Source: Bacteroidales bacterium UBA1733 (GTDB taxonomy: Bacteria > Bacteroidota > Bacteroidia > Bacteroidales > UBA3663). Taken from it: a DNA stretch of 14,950 bases. The notes beneath the pieces are model-generated. The model was not told the DNA's origin, searched no databases, and saw nothing but the letters and a program-made list of their open reading frames with translations. The translations under genes were made by a program, and so were the position numbers. This document shows, one piece after another, positions 1 to 7,612 of this stretch; within the stretch, counting starts at the first letter, position 1; every line of letters starts with the position of its first letter. The stretch lies in contig DCIF01000134.1 of assembly GCA_002315795.1 (NCBI GenBank), forward strand, positions 7,736 to 22,685, read 5' to 3'.

Positions 1-396
1 ATCTCCAGGTGTGAAATAGAATTTCTCGTAATAAGCTGGGTCATCAGGGATGTGCATCTTGCGATACTTGCCGGCAATGGTGCCGTCTTTCTCAAAGACA
101 ACCGCAGTATTGTGATAGAGGCCAGGAGCACGTTTCTCGAAAAGGCTGGTTACCAGCACCACACCACACTCCTTAGCCACTTCGCCATAGAAGTCGGTGC
201 TTGGTCCAGGGATGGGCTCTGCCAGATCAAAGTTGTCGGTGCTTTCCACCTGACAGAAATAGAGGCTGTTGTGCAGTTCCTGCAGTGCCACCAGTTCAGC
301 GCCTTTCTGCGCAGCTTCCTTGATGGCATCGGCCAAAGTCAGTATATTGTTCTTGAGGTCAGAAGTGCGTGACTTCTGGATCAAAGCTACTTTCAT
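1..396 (-). CDS. aguB: N-carbamoylputrescine amidase, N-terminal 132 residues (cut by window start)
   Basis: Reading from the ATG at 396 gives 132 codons with no stop before the window edge. The product begins MKVALIQKSR and is a carbon-nitrogen hydrolase (nitrilase superfamily). The catalytic Glu is E40 in LVALQELHNS and the catalytic Lys is K113 in GKYRKMHIPDDP; the nucleophilic Cys would lie beyond the window. The stretch IPDDPAYYEKFYFTPGD is typical of the AguB branch, which hydrolyses N-carbamoylputrescine to putrescine, CO2 and ammonia in the agmatine route of polyamine synthesis in the cytoplasm. The start lies 19 bases after the hflX stop on the same strand, so it is probably the distal part of that operon. 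An agmatine deiminase gene would be expected nearby, outside the window. Family membership is clear; the exact substrate is inferred from motif resemblance. Confidence 0.82.
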   Translation of the reverse strand, partial: MKVALIQKSRTSDLKNNILTLADAIKEAAQKGAELVALQELHNSLYFCQVESTDNFDLAEPIPGPSTDFYGEVAKECGVVLVTSLFEKRAPGLYHNTAVVFEKDGTIAGKYRKMHIPDDPAYYEKFYFTPGD

Positions 397-415
397 TGTT
401 TACGAAGTTGTAACC

Positions 416-1885
416 TTAATATGAAGATGAGTCTTCCTCTTCTTCATAATGCTGAAAAAGGAAATCGTTATAAGGGAAGCGCTTGGTATGGATATCCTTG
501 ACCATAGCATAAAGACGCTCCTTGAGTGCATCGATACCTGAACCCTCTTTGGCTGAGATAAACATACAGTTACCTTCTCCCAACCGGCTCATCCATGTCT
601 CGCGTAACATGTCGAGCGAGATGTTCTCTTTGGTTATTGGCGTGAGATCGTCTTCTTCCTTTGGCGTGAAAGAGTAGTTATCCACCTTATTAAATATAAG
701 AAGGGTCGGCTTCTGATGTCCCTGGTCCTTCAGCGAACGTTCCCATTGCTTCTTGTCTTTGCGGTTGTAGCCGTTGCGGTCATCTTTCTTAGCATCGGTC
801 TGCGTCATGTCACGGCAGATCTCGTTGAGCGTTTCTTCCACCACCTTGATCTGATCTTCGAACTGTGGATGCGAGATGTCAACTACATGTACAAGAATAT
901 CTGCTTCACGCACCTCGTCGAGTGTCGATTTGAATGACTCAACCAAATGAGTAGGAAGCTTGCGGATGAAGCCGACGGTATCGGACATCAGGAATGGCAG
1001 ATTGTCAATGGTGACCTTACGAACAGTGGTGTCGAGTGTTGCAAAGAGCTTATTCTCAGCAAAGACATCTGATTTTGCCAGCAGGTTGAGCAGTGTAGAT
1101 TTGCCGACATTGGTATAACCGACTAAGGCCACGCGCACCAGCTTGCCTCGGTTCTTGCGCTGTGTGGCTTTCTGCTTGTCAATCTGCTCAAGCCACTGCT
1201 TACACAACGTGATACGGTTGAGGACGATACGACGGTCGGTCTCAATCTGTGTCTCACCAGGTCCGCGCATACCGATACCTCCTTTCTGTCGTTCCAAGTG
1301 GGTCCAGAGGCCGGTGAGTCGTGGTAATAGGTACTGATACTGCGCCAGTTCGACCTGTGTCTTTGCAGCTGCTGTCTGTGCACGCGAAGCAAAGATGTCG
1401 AGAATCAATGATGTTCGGTCAAGGATCTTGACACAGAGCTCTTTCTCAAGAATCTGCAACTGCTTTGGTCCGAGATCGTCATCGAACACCACCAAACCGA
1501 CACGAGGATCTGGTGGAAGATCAACTACCATCTTACCGCCACCAGGAGTCTTGAGTTCCACCTGGTTGGTACCGGCTTGGAACTGGAACTGTGTCATTGA
1601 ACCATACTCTTCCTTGAATGACTGGAGCATATCCTCATACTCGTTGTCCTTCAGGTCTATATAATCCTTTATCTCCTGCAGTTTGCCAGGACCGACGTAG
1701 GTGGAGTTGTTTGGAGAGTCAAGACGCTGCACGAAGCGCTTGACGGGCACGGCACCGGCTGTCTCAGCCAGAAATGCCAGCTCGTCAAGGTATTCCTGAG
1801 TCTTCTGTTCGTTCTGTCGGCCCGTGATGAGACCTACGAGGATACAGTTCTCGCTCTTCTTTGTTGAAAGGATAAATTCTTTCAA
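416..1885 (-). CDS. hflX: Ribosome-associated GTPase HflX, long form with two insertions
   Basis: The product has 489 residues. The N-terminal HflX domain includes YVGPGKLQEI (63-72) and VGLVVFDDDLGPKQ (129-142), then the glycine-rich linker GGIGMRGPGETQIETDRR (202-219). The G domain has G1 GYTNVGKST (256-264), switch I around TLDTTVRK (284-290), G3 DTVGF (302-306), G4 NKVD (399-402) and G5 SAK (444-446). HflX binds the 50S subunit and splits or rescues stalled ribosomes under stress. Two segments look longer than in ordinary HflX: about 77-126 in the N domain and about 361-390 between G3 and G4, the latter very rich in K, D and R. The start is TTG at 1885: there is no in-frame ATG before codon 86, an in-frame stop lies at 1904-1906, and the sequence from KEFILS onward matches the usual N-terminus. 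It begins 21 bases after the upstream gene. Confidence 0.93.
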   Translation of the reverse strand: MKEFILSTKKSENCILVGLITGRQNEQKTQEYLDELAFLAETAGAVPVKRFVQRLDSPNNSTYVGPGKLQEIKDYIDLKDNEYEDMLQSFKEEYGSMTQFQFQAGTNQVELKTPGGGKMVVDLPPDPRVGLVVFDDDLGPKQLQILEKELCVKILDRTSLILDIFASRAQTAAAKTQVELAQYQYLLPRLTGLWTHLERQKGGIGMRGPGETQIETDRRIVLNRITLCKQWLEQIDKQKATQRKNRGKLVRVALVGYTNVGKSTLLNLLAKSDVFAENKLFATLDTTVRKVTIDNLPFLMSDTVGFIRKLPTHLVESFKSTLDEVREADILVHVVDISHPQFEDQIKVVEETLNEICRDMTQTDAKKDDRNGYNRKDKKQWERSLKDQGHQKPTLLIFNKVDNYSFTPKEEDDLTPITKENISLDMLRETWMSRLGEGNCMFISAKEGSGIDALKERLYAMVKDIHTKRFPYNDFLFQHYEEEEDSSSY

Positions 1886-1906
1886 GTAGCTTTCAGTTAA
1901 TAGTTA

Positions 1907-2455
1907 TTAATATCCAGCTGCCTCCATGTCATCGAGGCTCTGGAAGCCATCCTCCATGTCAAACTCATCGTCGTTGAACTCATCTTCGCCATACATATCG
2001 CTGGTGTCGATGTCTCCAAAGAGAGAGTCAATGTCTCCTTCCTGCTTTGGAGCAACACCTTTTTCGAGTGTGATGGCTGGAGCCAGAAGATGTGCATGAT
2101 CCTTCACTTCCTTGAGCTGCATGTAGAGATAGCGCTCGCACATAGTGTCGAATTCAAAGAGGAACTTTACCTTGTCATGAGCCTGTTCGTCAGTAATGAT
2201 ATCTGACAGATGTGTATGTTCCATCAGGGGAGCAGGCTCCTTGGTTGGATCATCATTCATATCTACAGCAGTGATCTCCTGCTGCTTCTCCCAGTACTCG
2301 TCGCACAGGAAGAAAGAGGTCATCAGGTCTTTCTTATACTTGCAGGTCTTCAGCAGGAGATCGTTCAACTCCTGGAAGGTAGCCTCTGCATCGATGTCCA
2401 GTTCGCGACGGAAATCATCGACTTCGTCGCTCAAAACAACAAAGTGGTAAACCAT
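1907..2455 (-). CDS. pRiA4b ORF-3-like acidic protein of unknown function
   Basis: The product has 182 residues. Its first two thirds resemble the pRiA4b ORF-3 family (also called IS1096 passenger TnpR-like): an N-terminal YHFVVLSDEVDDFRRELDID, then FFLCDEYWEKQQEITAVDM (48-66) and VKFLFEFDTMCERYLYMQL (96-114). The last 40 residues (about 140-178) are very acidic, with repeated D and E and almost no basic residues, and are probably disordered. No signal peptide or membrane helix is visible, so it is likely cytoplasmic. The family name refers to elements where it was first noticed; no transposase or terminal repeats surround it here. It lies 18 bases after lpxA and 21 before hflX on the same strand, so it is probably co-transcribed with them. 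The molecular function is not known to me. Confidence 0.78.
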   Translation of the reverse strand: MVYHFVVLSDEVDDFRRELDIDAEATFQELNDLLLKTCKYKKDLMTSFFLCDEYWEKQQEITAVDMNDDPTKEPAPLMEHTHLSDIITDEQAHDKVKFLFEFDTMCERYLYMQLKEVKDHAHLLAPAITLEKGVAPKQEGDIDSLFGDIDTSDMYGEDEFNDDEFDMEDGFQSLDDMEAAGY

Positions 2456-2473
2456 ATTATTGAAATTAAAAAA

Positions 2474-3265
2474 TTACATCATATTTCCCGCAATGATGCC
2501 TCGATCAGAGCTGCGGATGAAGCTGAGTACATACTCACGCTCTGGTCCTTCAGGGATTTCGGCCTCGATATGTTCACATGCGTGTGTGGTGTTGTAACCA
2601 CTGGCATAGATGAGACGGTAGATCTCCTGGATGTTGAGAATCTGTTCACGAGTGAAGCCACGACGACGGAGACCAACGGTGTTCAGTCCCATATATTTTG
2701 CTGGACTGCGACCTACCATCGTGTATGGAGGGATATCCTTGGTCAGTCCAGAGCCTCCCTGGATCATGCAGTAGCTGCCGATATGGGTGAACTGATGGAT
2801 CAGTGTGCCACCACCGATGACTGCACATGGATCGACAACGACCTCACCAGCCATCTGTACAGAGTTTGACATGATTACGCCATCGCCCACGTTACAGTCG
2901 TGAGCCACGTGGCAGTATGCCATAATCAGACAGTTCTTGCCGATCTTGGTCACCAGCTTTGAGGCTGTAGCACGGTGTACGGTAACACACTCGTGAAGCT
3001 GGGTGCCATCACCGATCTCAACGGTAGTATATTCACCCTTGAACTTGAGATCCTGAGGGGTGGTCGCAATACAAGCACCAGGGAAGATGTGTACGTTCTT
3101 GCCGATACGTGCACCAGGGAAAATGGTAACATTGTTCTCGATGATGGTGCCATCGCCAATCACTGTGTCATTATAAATGCATGAGAACGGACCGATCTTG
3201 ACATTTTCGCCAATCTGTGCACCTTCTTCAATATATGCTAAAGGGCTAATTAAGTTTTCAGCCAT
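2474..3265 (-). CDS. lpxA: UDP-N-acetylglucosamine acyltransferase LpxA
   Basis: The product has 263 residues, the usual LpxA length. It carries out the first step of lipid A synthesis, moving a 3-hydroxyacyl chain from acyl carrier protein to the 3-OH of UDP-GlcNAc, as a cytoplasmic homotrimer. The left-handed beta-helix hexapeptide repeats run from about residue 5 to 185 (for example AQIGENVKIGPF). The catalytic histidine is H122 in CHVAHDCNVGD, equivalent to His125 of the E. coli enzyme. IHQFTHIG and LRRRGFTREQI mark the end of the helix and the alpha-helical C-terminal part. The open frame continues to 3334 inside the upstream gene, but the ATG at 3265 gives the standard N-terminus (MAENLISPLAYIE) and lies 10 bases after the lpxC-fabZ stop, so I chose it. 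Confidence 0.96.
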   Translation of the reverse strand: MAENLISPLAYIEEGAQIGENVKIGPFSCIYNDTVIGDGTIIENNVTIFPGARIGKNVHIFPGACIATTPQDLKFKGEYTTVEIGDGTQLHECVTVHRATASKLVTKIGKNCLIMAYCHVAHDCNVGDGVIMSNSVQMAGEVVVDPCAVIGGGTLIHQFTHIGSYCMIQGGSGLTKDIPPYTMVGRSPAKYMGLNTVGLRRRGFTREQILNIQEIYRLIYASGYNTTHACEHIEAEIPEGPEREYVLSFIRSSDRGIIAGNMM

Positions 3266-3275
3266 AAGGATTGAT

Positions 3276-4664
3276 TTACTTATTTTTGATAATTTGTGCC
3301 ATGAATTCAGCCTCGCTGACAATCTTATCGCCAACGAATGCGTAACCCTTCATCTGTGCAATGCCACGACGAAGTGGTGTCATGAAGCTGACGTGGAAAA
3401 CCAGTGTATCACCAGGGACAACTTTCTGGCGGAACTTCACATTGTCGATCTTCATGAAATAGGTTGAGTAGCGCTCTGGTTCATCGACACAACCAAGTAC
3501 AAGAATACCAGAACACTGAGCCATGGCCTCGACCTGAAGTACACCTGGCATTACGGGTTCTTCAGGGAAGTGGCCCACGAAGAATGGTTCGTTGGCGGTG
3601 ACGTTCTTGATACCGACTACGAAATCATTTGGTTCGAGTCTGGTGACTTTGTCAACCAACTGCATAGGGTAACGGTGAGGCAACATGCTCTTGATGGCGA
3701 TGTTGTCATAGAGTGGCGCTGCGTTTGGATCATAGACAGGTGCCTGGATCTCGGTGCGCTTCATGTCCTTACGAACAGCACGTGCCAACTTGTTGTTCAT
3801 GCCATGGCCAGGACGAGTCACGATGACACGACCTTCGATGAACTTGCCGATAAGAGCAAGGTCACCAATGATGTCGAGCAACTTGTGGCGAGCTGGCTCA
3901 TTGTCCCACTGGAGTGGACGCTTCTGAACATATCCAAGCTTCTCGGCTGATGGTGCTTCACTACCGATGGCAGCAGCCAACTGGTCGAGCTGTTCCTGTG
4001 GAACGATCTGATCGTAGATGACCATGGCATTGTCAAGGTCACCACCCTTGATGAGGTTCGCAGCAAGGAGAGGCTGGATCTCACGGACGAAAACGAAAGT
4101 GCGAGCTGCAGCCACCTGCTCAGCGAAGTCTGCAACATCATTCAGAACAGCAAACTGGTTGTTGAGTACCGGACTTGGATAATCGACGAAAGTAGTTACA
4201 GAGAAGTGGTCATCAGGGAAGATCTCCAGCTTCACGCCGTTCTCCTCGTCAACCACCTCGTATTTCTTCTGGATACGGAAAATGTCACGCTTCGGCTCCT
4301 GTTCTACGATGCCAGCCTTAGCAATTGCCTCTACAAATGGCTGAGCAGAACCGTCAAGGATAGGCATCTCCGGAGCATTCACCTGAATAAGACAGTTGTC
4401 GATACCTGCACAGTAGAGCGCTGCCATAGCATGTTCGATGGTGCTGACTACGATGTCTCCTTTCTTGACTACAGTGCCACGATTGGTAGCTGCTACATTG
4501 TCGGCAATAGCTTCGATGACAGGTTGGCCTTCAAGGTCAATACGCTGAATGTTATAACCGGTGTTTGCTTCTGCCGGACAGAAAGTAGCAGTGATCTCAA
4601 GGCCTGTATGCAAGCCTTTGCCTTGGAGGGTAAATGCCTCCTTGAGTGTCTGTTGATGTTGCAT
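3276..4664 (-). CDS. lpxC-fabZ: Bifunctional LpxC deacetylase / FabZ dehydratase fusion
   Basis: The product has 462 residues and two enzymes in one chain. Residues 1 to about 305 are LpxC, the zinc UDP-3-O-acyl-GlcNAc deacetylase that commits substrate to lipid A: GKGLHTG (15-21), STIEHAMAAL (74-83, with E77 and zinc ligand H78), RHKLLDIIGDL (259-269, zinc ligands H260 and D264) and RPGHGMNNKL (284-293, H287). Residues about 315-462 are FabZ, the 3-hydroxyacyl-ACP dehydratase of fatty acid synthesis: MLPHRYPMQLVDKV (327-340) and NEPFFVGHFPEEPVMPG (358-374), with catalytic H365 and E379 in VEAMAQ. Both halves keep every catalytic residue I can name. The fusion is known in Bacteroidota. It joins two enzymes that draw on the same hydroxyacyl-ACP pool. 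It lies 40 bases after lpxD and 10 before lpxA. Confidence 0.97.
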   Translation of the reverse strand: MQHQQTLKEAFTLQGKGLHTGLEITATFCPAEANTGYNIQRIDLEGQPVIEAIADNVAATNRGTVVKKGDIVVSTIEHAMAALYCAGIDNCLIQVNAPEMPILDGSAQPFVEAIAKAGIVEQEPKRDIFRIQKKYEVVDEENGVKLEIFPDDHFSVTTFVDYPSPVLNNQFAVLNDVADFAEQVAAARTFVFVREIQPLLAANLIKGGDLDNAMVIYDQIVPQEQLDQLAAAIGSEAPSAEKLGYVQKRPLQWDNEPARHKLLDIIGDLALIGKFIEGRVIVTRPGHGMNNKLARAVRKDMKRTEIQAPVYDPNAAPLYDNIAIKSMLPHRYPMQLVDKVTRLEPNDFVVGIKNVTANEPFFVGHFPEEPVMPGVLQVEAMAQCSGILVLGCVDEPERYSTYFMKIDNVKFRQKVVPGDTLVFHVSFMTPLRRGIAQMKGYAFVGDKIVSEAEFMAQIIKNK

Positions 4665-4704
4665 TATCTATATTATCTTTTACTATTATTGTCGGGTTGT
4701 GGTA

Positions 4705-5736
4705 TTATTTGTTTTCCAGCTGCTTCTTCAGTTGCTGGATGTCTTTCTGCATATCTGGCAGGCGCTTCATATAGACAGCCTGACGTGCCCAGTCGCGTGC
4801 AGGAATCACAGGATAGCCCATCAGCGTCTGCTTGTCTCCTACGTTGCCAGGGATGCCTGACTGCGCACCGAAGACGTTCTGGTTGCCGATCTCGCACTGG
4901 CCAGCTACACCAACCTGACCAGCGAAAGTGTTCCAGGCACCGATCTTGGTAGTGCCGGCCACACCAACCTGGCTACAGAAAATATTGTTCTCTTTAGTAA
5001 CGACGTTGTGGCCGATCTGGACGAGGTTGTCAAGCTTCGTGCCACGGCCGATGATGGTGTGTCCCATAGTAGCACGGTCGATAGTGGTGTTTGCACCGAT
5101 CTCATTGTCGCCTTCGAGAATGACGTTGCCAATCTGAGAAATCTTCTCATACTGACCATCTACAGGCGCGAATCCAAAGCCGTCTGCTCCGATTACACAG
5201 CCGCTATGAAGGATGGAATTGTCGCCAATGATGCAGTCGTGGTACACTTTAACACCTGCATAGAGGATGCAGTTCTTGCCAACCTTGACATTTTCGCCAA
5301 GATAGACTTGAGGGTAGATTTGTGCACCCTCGCCAATCTGAACACCCTTGGCCAGATACGCAAAGGCTCCAACGTATGCATCGGCAGGAACCTCCACACC
5401 TTCTGCAACGAATGCTGGTTGTTCAATACCTTGTTTCTTCGGATTGAGTGCGGCTTGCACCATGTTGAGGAGCATGCCCATAGCTGCACGGGCGTTGGCT
5501 ACCTTGACCATGGTAGTCTTCACTTCCTGCGCAGGATCAAGCTCAATGCTCTCGTCGAGCAAGACAATACTTGATTCAGTAGTGTAGAGAAACTCGGTAT
5601 ATTTAGGGTTAGCTAAGAAAGAAAGGCAACCGGGACGGCCTTCTTCAATCTTGGCAAGGTCGCGGACTTTGGCGTTAGCATCGCCAATGACAGTTCCTTG
5701 CAGAAATGCTGCTATCTGTTGAGCTGTAAATTCCAT
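4705..5736 (-). CDS. lpxD: UDP-3-O-acylglucosamine N-acyltransferase LpxD
   Basis: The product has 343 residues, normal for LpxD. It catalyses the third step of lipid A synthesis, adding a second hydroxyacyl chain to the 2-amino group made free by LpxC. Residues 1 to about 100 form the uridine-binding N-terminal domain ([25 protein letters not shown]). Hexapeptide repeats of the left-handed helix run from about 108 to 305. Typical LpxD signatures are [11 protein letters not shown] (181-191) and LVQIGHNV (238-245), where H243 corresponds to the catalytic His239 of E. coli. The C-terminal 30 residues ([21 protein letters not shown] region) are helical. It is the first gene of the lpxD / lpxC-fabZ / lpxA run, with a promoter-like sequence about 30 bases upstream of its ATG. 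Confidence 0.97.
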   Translation of the reverse strand: MEFTAQQIAAFLQGTVIGDANAKVRDLAKIEEGRPGCLSFLANPKYTEFLYTTESSIVLLDESIELDPAQEVKTTMVKVANARAAMGMLLNMVQAALNPKKQGIEQPAFVAEGVEVPADAYVGAFAYLAKGVQIGEGAQIYPQVYLGENVKVGKNCILYAGVKVYHDCIIGDNSILHSGCVIGADGFGFAPVDGQYEKISQIGNVILEGDNEIGANTTIDRATMGHTIIGRGTKLDNLVQIGHNVVTKENNIFCSQVGVAGTTKIGAWNTFAGQVGVAGQCEIGNQNVFGAQSGIPGNVGDKQTLMGYPVIPARDWARQAVYMKRLPDMQKDIQQLKKQLENK

Positions 5737-5767
5737 ATATGTGTATACGCGTACTTTTAAAACGCGA

Positions 5768-5799
5768 CAAAAATAGCGAAAATATCTGATATAACCAAA
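5768..5799 (-). promoter_or_regulatory. Promoter of the lpxD operon, Bacteroidota type
   Basis: On the minus strand, TTTG (5796-5799) is followed by exactly 20 bases and then TATTTTTG (5768-5775), a full match to the Bacteroidota pattern TTTG / TAnnTTTG. Transcription would begin near 5761, giving a leader of about 25 bases before the lpxD ATG at 5736. The element lies inside an inverted repeat (5771-5813). Confidence 0.65.
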
Positions 5800-5813
5800 T
5801 ATTCTCGCTATTT
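5771..5813 (-). terminator. Inverted repeat, probable terminator of the ATP-grasp gene overlapping the lpxD promoter
   Basis: AAATAGCGAAAATAT (5771-5785) faces ATATTCTCGCTATTT (5799-5813) with one mismatch and a 13-base loop. On the minus strand the right half of the stem runs into a short T-run, as in an intrinsic terminator, and it lies 43 bases after the stop of the upstream gene. The stem is A/T-rich, so termination may be partial. It also covers both promoter boxes for lpxD, so an operator role is an alternative. Confidence 0.5.
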
Positions 5814-5855
5814 CAGTGCTAAAAATCCCTAAATAGAAGTCAAAAACTGGGATTG

Positions 5856-6818
5856 TTATTCCGGATGTGTCAAAAACTGTGCTGTGAAATGTCCGTCTTT
5901 CTCCATAGGAGAGATGCGGAAGACTCCTTCCTGCTGGTGCTGATCATACCATAGTCGGCACACGACACCCATAGTGCAACGAAGGTTCATCTCAACGCAT
6001 GGCGATACTTTTAGGAGTCCTTCAGAGCGATAGGTAAGCATGTCGAATCCTACATATCCCACTTGCCAGGATTTTCCCATCAAAGGAGCAAACAATTTTG
6101 TGAGGATTGTCAGATATGCATCTTTTATGGCGTCTAACTTTGAGCGTTCTATCTGCAATTTCTCAACAATCTTTTCATTGCTTAGCAAATAACCTTGTCG
6201 GTAAGTGGTCCCATCATTATCGAAAAGAGAGTAGCCGATGAACTCTACCTTTTCGGAACCTATAAAGAAAAGCATGGCAAAGTCCTGTACTTTGTCTTCG
6301 ATCCATGGCTCTCCCATGATACCTCCCATTTTCTGTATGGTAGCTTTTGCATGCTTCAACAGCGTCTCAGCAGGAACAGAGGACCGCATTAAGCCTCGTC
6401 CGGATGAACTCCACGGAGTTTTAAGAACGTAGTCTTTGTGAGAGGCCATGAATGCCTCTGCATCAGCCATCGTTTCAAGATATTGTGGAGTTGGAATTGA
6501 CTGGTCTCTCAGTATCTTTTTCAGCTGTTCAACGAGTGTGACGGTAGTCTTTCTTGACGACAACTCACGTATTGATATTAATTCCTCGTCTGTAGGTAGT
6601 TGTGAGTATTTTATGTTGTAGTTTTCGTGGATGAATTTTCGCGTGTCCCAGTCCCATCCCCATGGTTGAGGAATAGCTACCTCCTTACGTATGAAAGGAC
6701 CATTCCAGACCTCTCCTAATGACTGCAAATCCTCCTGCAGGCGGAGGGCCGCTTGAGGAGGATTGAAATGTCTGACACCATGTGCCAATGCAATATCGTG
6801 ACTGGGGTAGAAGAGCAT
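5856..6818 (-). CDS. Uncharacterised ATP-grasp-like protein
   Basis: The product has 320 residues. I do not recognise a named family, but the layout suggests an ATP-grasp enzyme: [18 protein letters not shown] (129-146) resembles the nucleotide-binding lysine strand and glycine-rich loop, [16 protein letters not shown] (170-185) the hinge region, VGYVGFDML (253-261) a core strand, and [11 protein letters not shown] (274-284) the metal-binding E-x-N element. The N-terminal part ([25 protein letters not shown] at 51-60) has no motif I can name. No signal peptide or membrane segment is visible, so it is probably cytoplasmic. ATP-grasp enzymes usually join a carboxylate to an amine or thiol through an acyl phosphate; the substrate here is unknown. 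The ATG comes one base after the stop of the thioredoxin-like gene, which suggests translational coupling. Confidence 0.7.
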   Translation of the reverse strand: MLFYPSHDIALAHGVRHFNPPQAALRLQEDLQSLGEVWNGPFIRKEVAIPQPWGWDWDTRKFIHENYNIKYSQLPTDEELISIRELSSRKTTVTLVEQLKKILRDQSIPTPQYLETMADAEAFMASHKDYVLKTPWSSSGRGLMRSSVPAETLLKHAKATIQKMGGIMGEPWIEDKVQDFAMLFFIGSEKVEFIGYSLFDNDGTTYRQGYLLSNEKIVEKLQIERSKLDAIKDAYLTILTKLFAPLMGKSWQVGYVGFDMLTYRSEGLLKVSPCVEMNLRCTMGVVCRLWYDQHQQEGVFRISPMEKDGHFTAQFLTHPE

Positions 6819-6819
6819 G

Positions 6820-7308
6820 TTACTTGACGTACTTCTTGACTACCTCATAGAGTGCATTCTCATCACCGTCCTTATAGCCGGTGTGCTTGTGTACGAGGTT
6901 GCCATCGCCATCGAATACCAGAATATAAGGGATGCTCTGAACTCCAAAATGACGAGCCAGTTCGGCGTTTGAGTCGAGTAGGACATCGAACTTAAATCCC
7001 TTGCTCTCAATCCAAGGCTTGACTTTGCTAGCGGTTTGTGGCTGGTCTGTGCTGATAGCATAGTATTTCACACCCGTCTCAGACTTCCATGTATCATAAA
7101 CTTTTGCTACATTTGTCATCTCCTTCAGACAAGGATGACACCATGTGGCAAAGAACGAGACAATAAATGGTTTGCCATTGTTGTTGAGAGTTGATGCGTC
7201 AATGGTTTGACCATTCAAGGTCTTGAGCTGAACAGAAGGTAACTGAGCCTGAAGTGCTGAGCAACCAACAAGCATCATGAGGACTATTGCGGCAAATACT
7301 TTCTTCAT
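6820..7308 (-). CDS. TlpA/ResA-like thioredoxin-fold lipoprotein
   Basis: The product has 162 residues. The N-terminus MKKVFAAIVLMMLVGC is a signal peptide with a lipobox LVGC (13-16), so C16 is probably lipidated and the protein anchored facing the periplasm; cleavage by signal peptidase I after LQA is an alternative. The rest is a single thioredoxin-like domain: FFATWCHPC (52-60) with the redox pair C57 and C60, STDQP (86-90), and the cis-proline P127 in QSIPYILVFD. This is the TlpA/ResA type, which reduces or exchanges disulfides in exported proteins or acts in cytochrome c maturation; the partner cannot be told from sequence. It is the first gene of a two-gene unit with the ATP-grasp-like gene and has a promoter about 60 bases upstream. 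Confidence 0.88.
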   Translation of the reverse strand: MKKVFAAIVLMMLVGCSALQAQLPSVQLKTLNGQTIDASTLNNNGKPFIVSFFATWCHPCLKEMTNVAKVYDTWKSETGVKYYAISTDQPQTASKVKPWIESKGFKFDVLLDSNAELARHFGVQSIPYILVFDGDGNLVHKHTGYKDGDENALYEVVKKYVK

Positions 7309-7370
7309 TTTTTATCTTTTTTAGTTTCAATTCTTAGATAGGAACTGCAATGAATCGTTTAAAAACGATG

Positions 7371-7402
7371 CAAAATTCTACATTATATTTTAATTATCCA
7401 AA
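7371..7402 (-). promoter_or_regulatory. Promoter of the TlpA-like / ATP-grasp-like unit
   Basis: On the minus strand TTTG (7399-7402) is followed by 20 bases and GAATTTTG (7371-7378), one mismatch from TAnnTTTG. Transcription would begin near 7364, leaving a leader of roughly 55 bases with a small hairpin. Confidence 0.55.
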
Positions 7403-7545
7403 TCAAATGGCCGTTTTTTTCTTCGATTCCTGCGAATTCTGTTGTAATTTGTGAATGTTGATATTAAGATTTTGCAAATCTGACCCTCTCTTTTCTCTGT
7501 TGTTCTTCTTTTATTTCTCATTATATAAAAGTATTTGGTATTTTG

Positions 7546-7577
7546 TTTGGCTGTGTCGGTAATCTGTTGTATATTTG
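7546..7577 (+). promoter_or_regulatory. aroK promoter, Bacteroidota type
   Basis: TTTG (7546-7549), 20 bases, then TATATTTG (7570-7577), a full match to the Bacteroidota consensus. Transcription should start near 7584, about 29 bases before the aroK ATG. Confidence 0.75.
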
Positions 7578-7612
7578 CATCGCAATAGCAGTTAACAGGC
7601 ATTGGAATTGAC

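Larger units (their letters stand above)
7309..7612. other. Divergent intergenic region between the TlpA-like gene and aroK
   Basis: These 304 A/T-rich bases separate two divergent genes. The left end holds the leftward promoter (7371-7402) and, near its expected transcription start, a small hairpin ATCGTTT / AAACGAT (7354-7360 and 7363-7369). The right end holds the rightward aroK promoter (7546-7577). Between about 7403 and 7545 I see nothing I can name; a 74-codon minus-strand frame there has low-complexity composition and no family resemblance. Confidence 0.6.

Noticed and set aside
1907..2455. Possible mobile element, because the family is sometimes named after IS1096 or a plasmid frame
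   Set aside because: No transposase, terminal inverted repeats, target duplication or composition shift is visible, and the gene sits tightly between lpxA and hflX.
2210..2869. A 219-codon plus-strand frame opposite lpxA and the acidic protein gene
   Set aside because: It is antisense to two supported genes with no promoter and no family resemblance.
4206..4952. A 248-codon plus-strand frame spanning the lpxC-fabZ / lpxD junction
   Set aside because: It crosses two certain genes on the other strand and their intergenic gap; the product has no recognisable domain.
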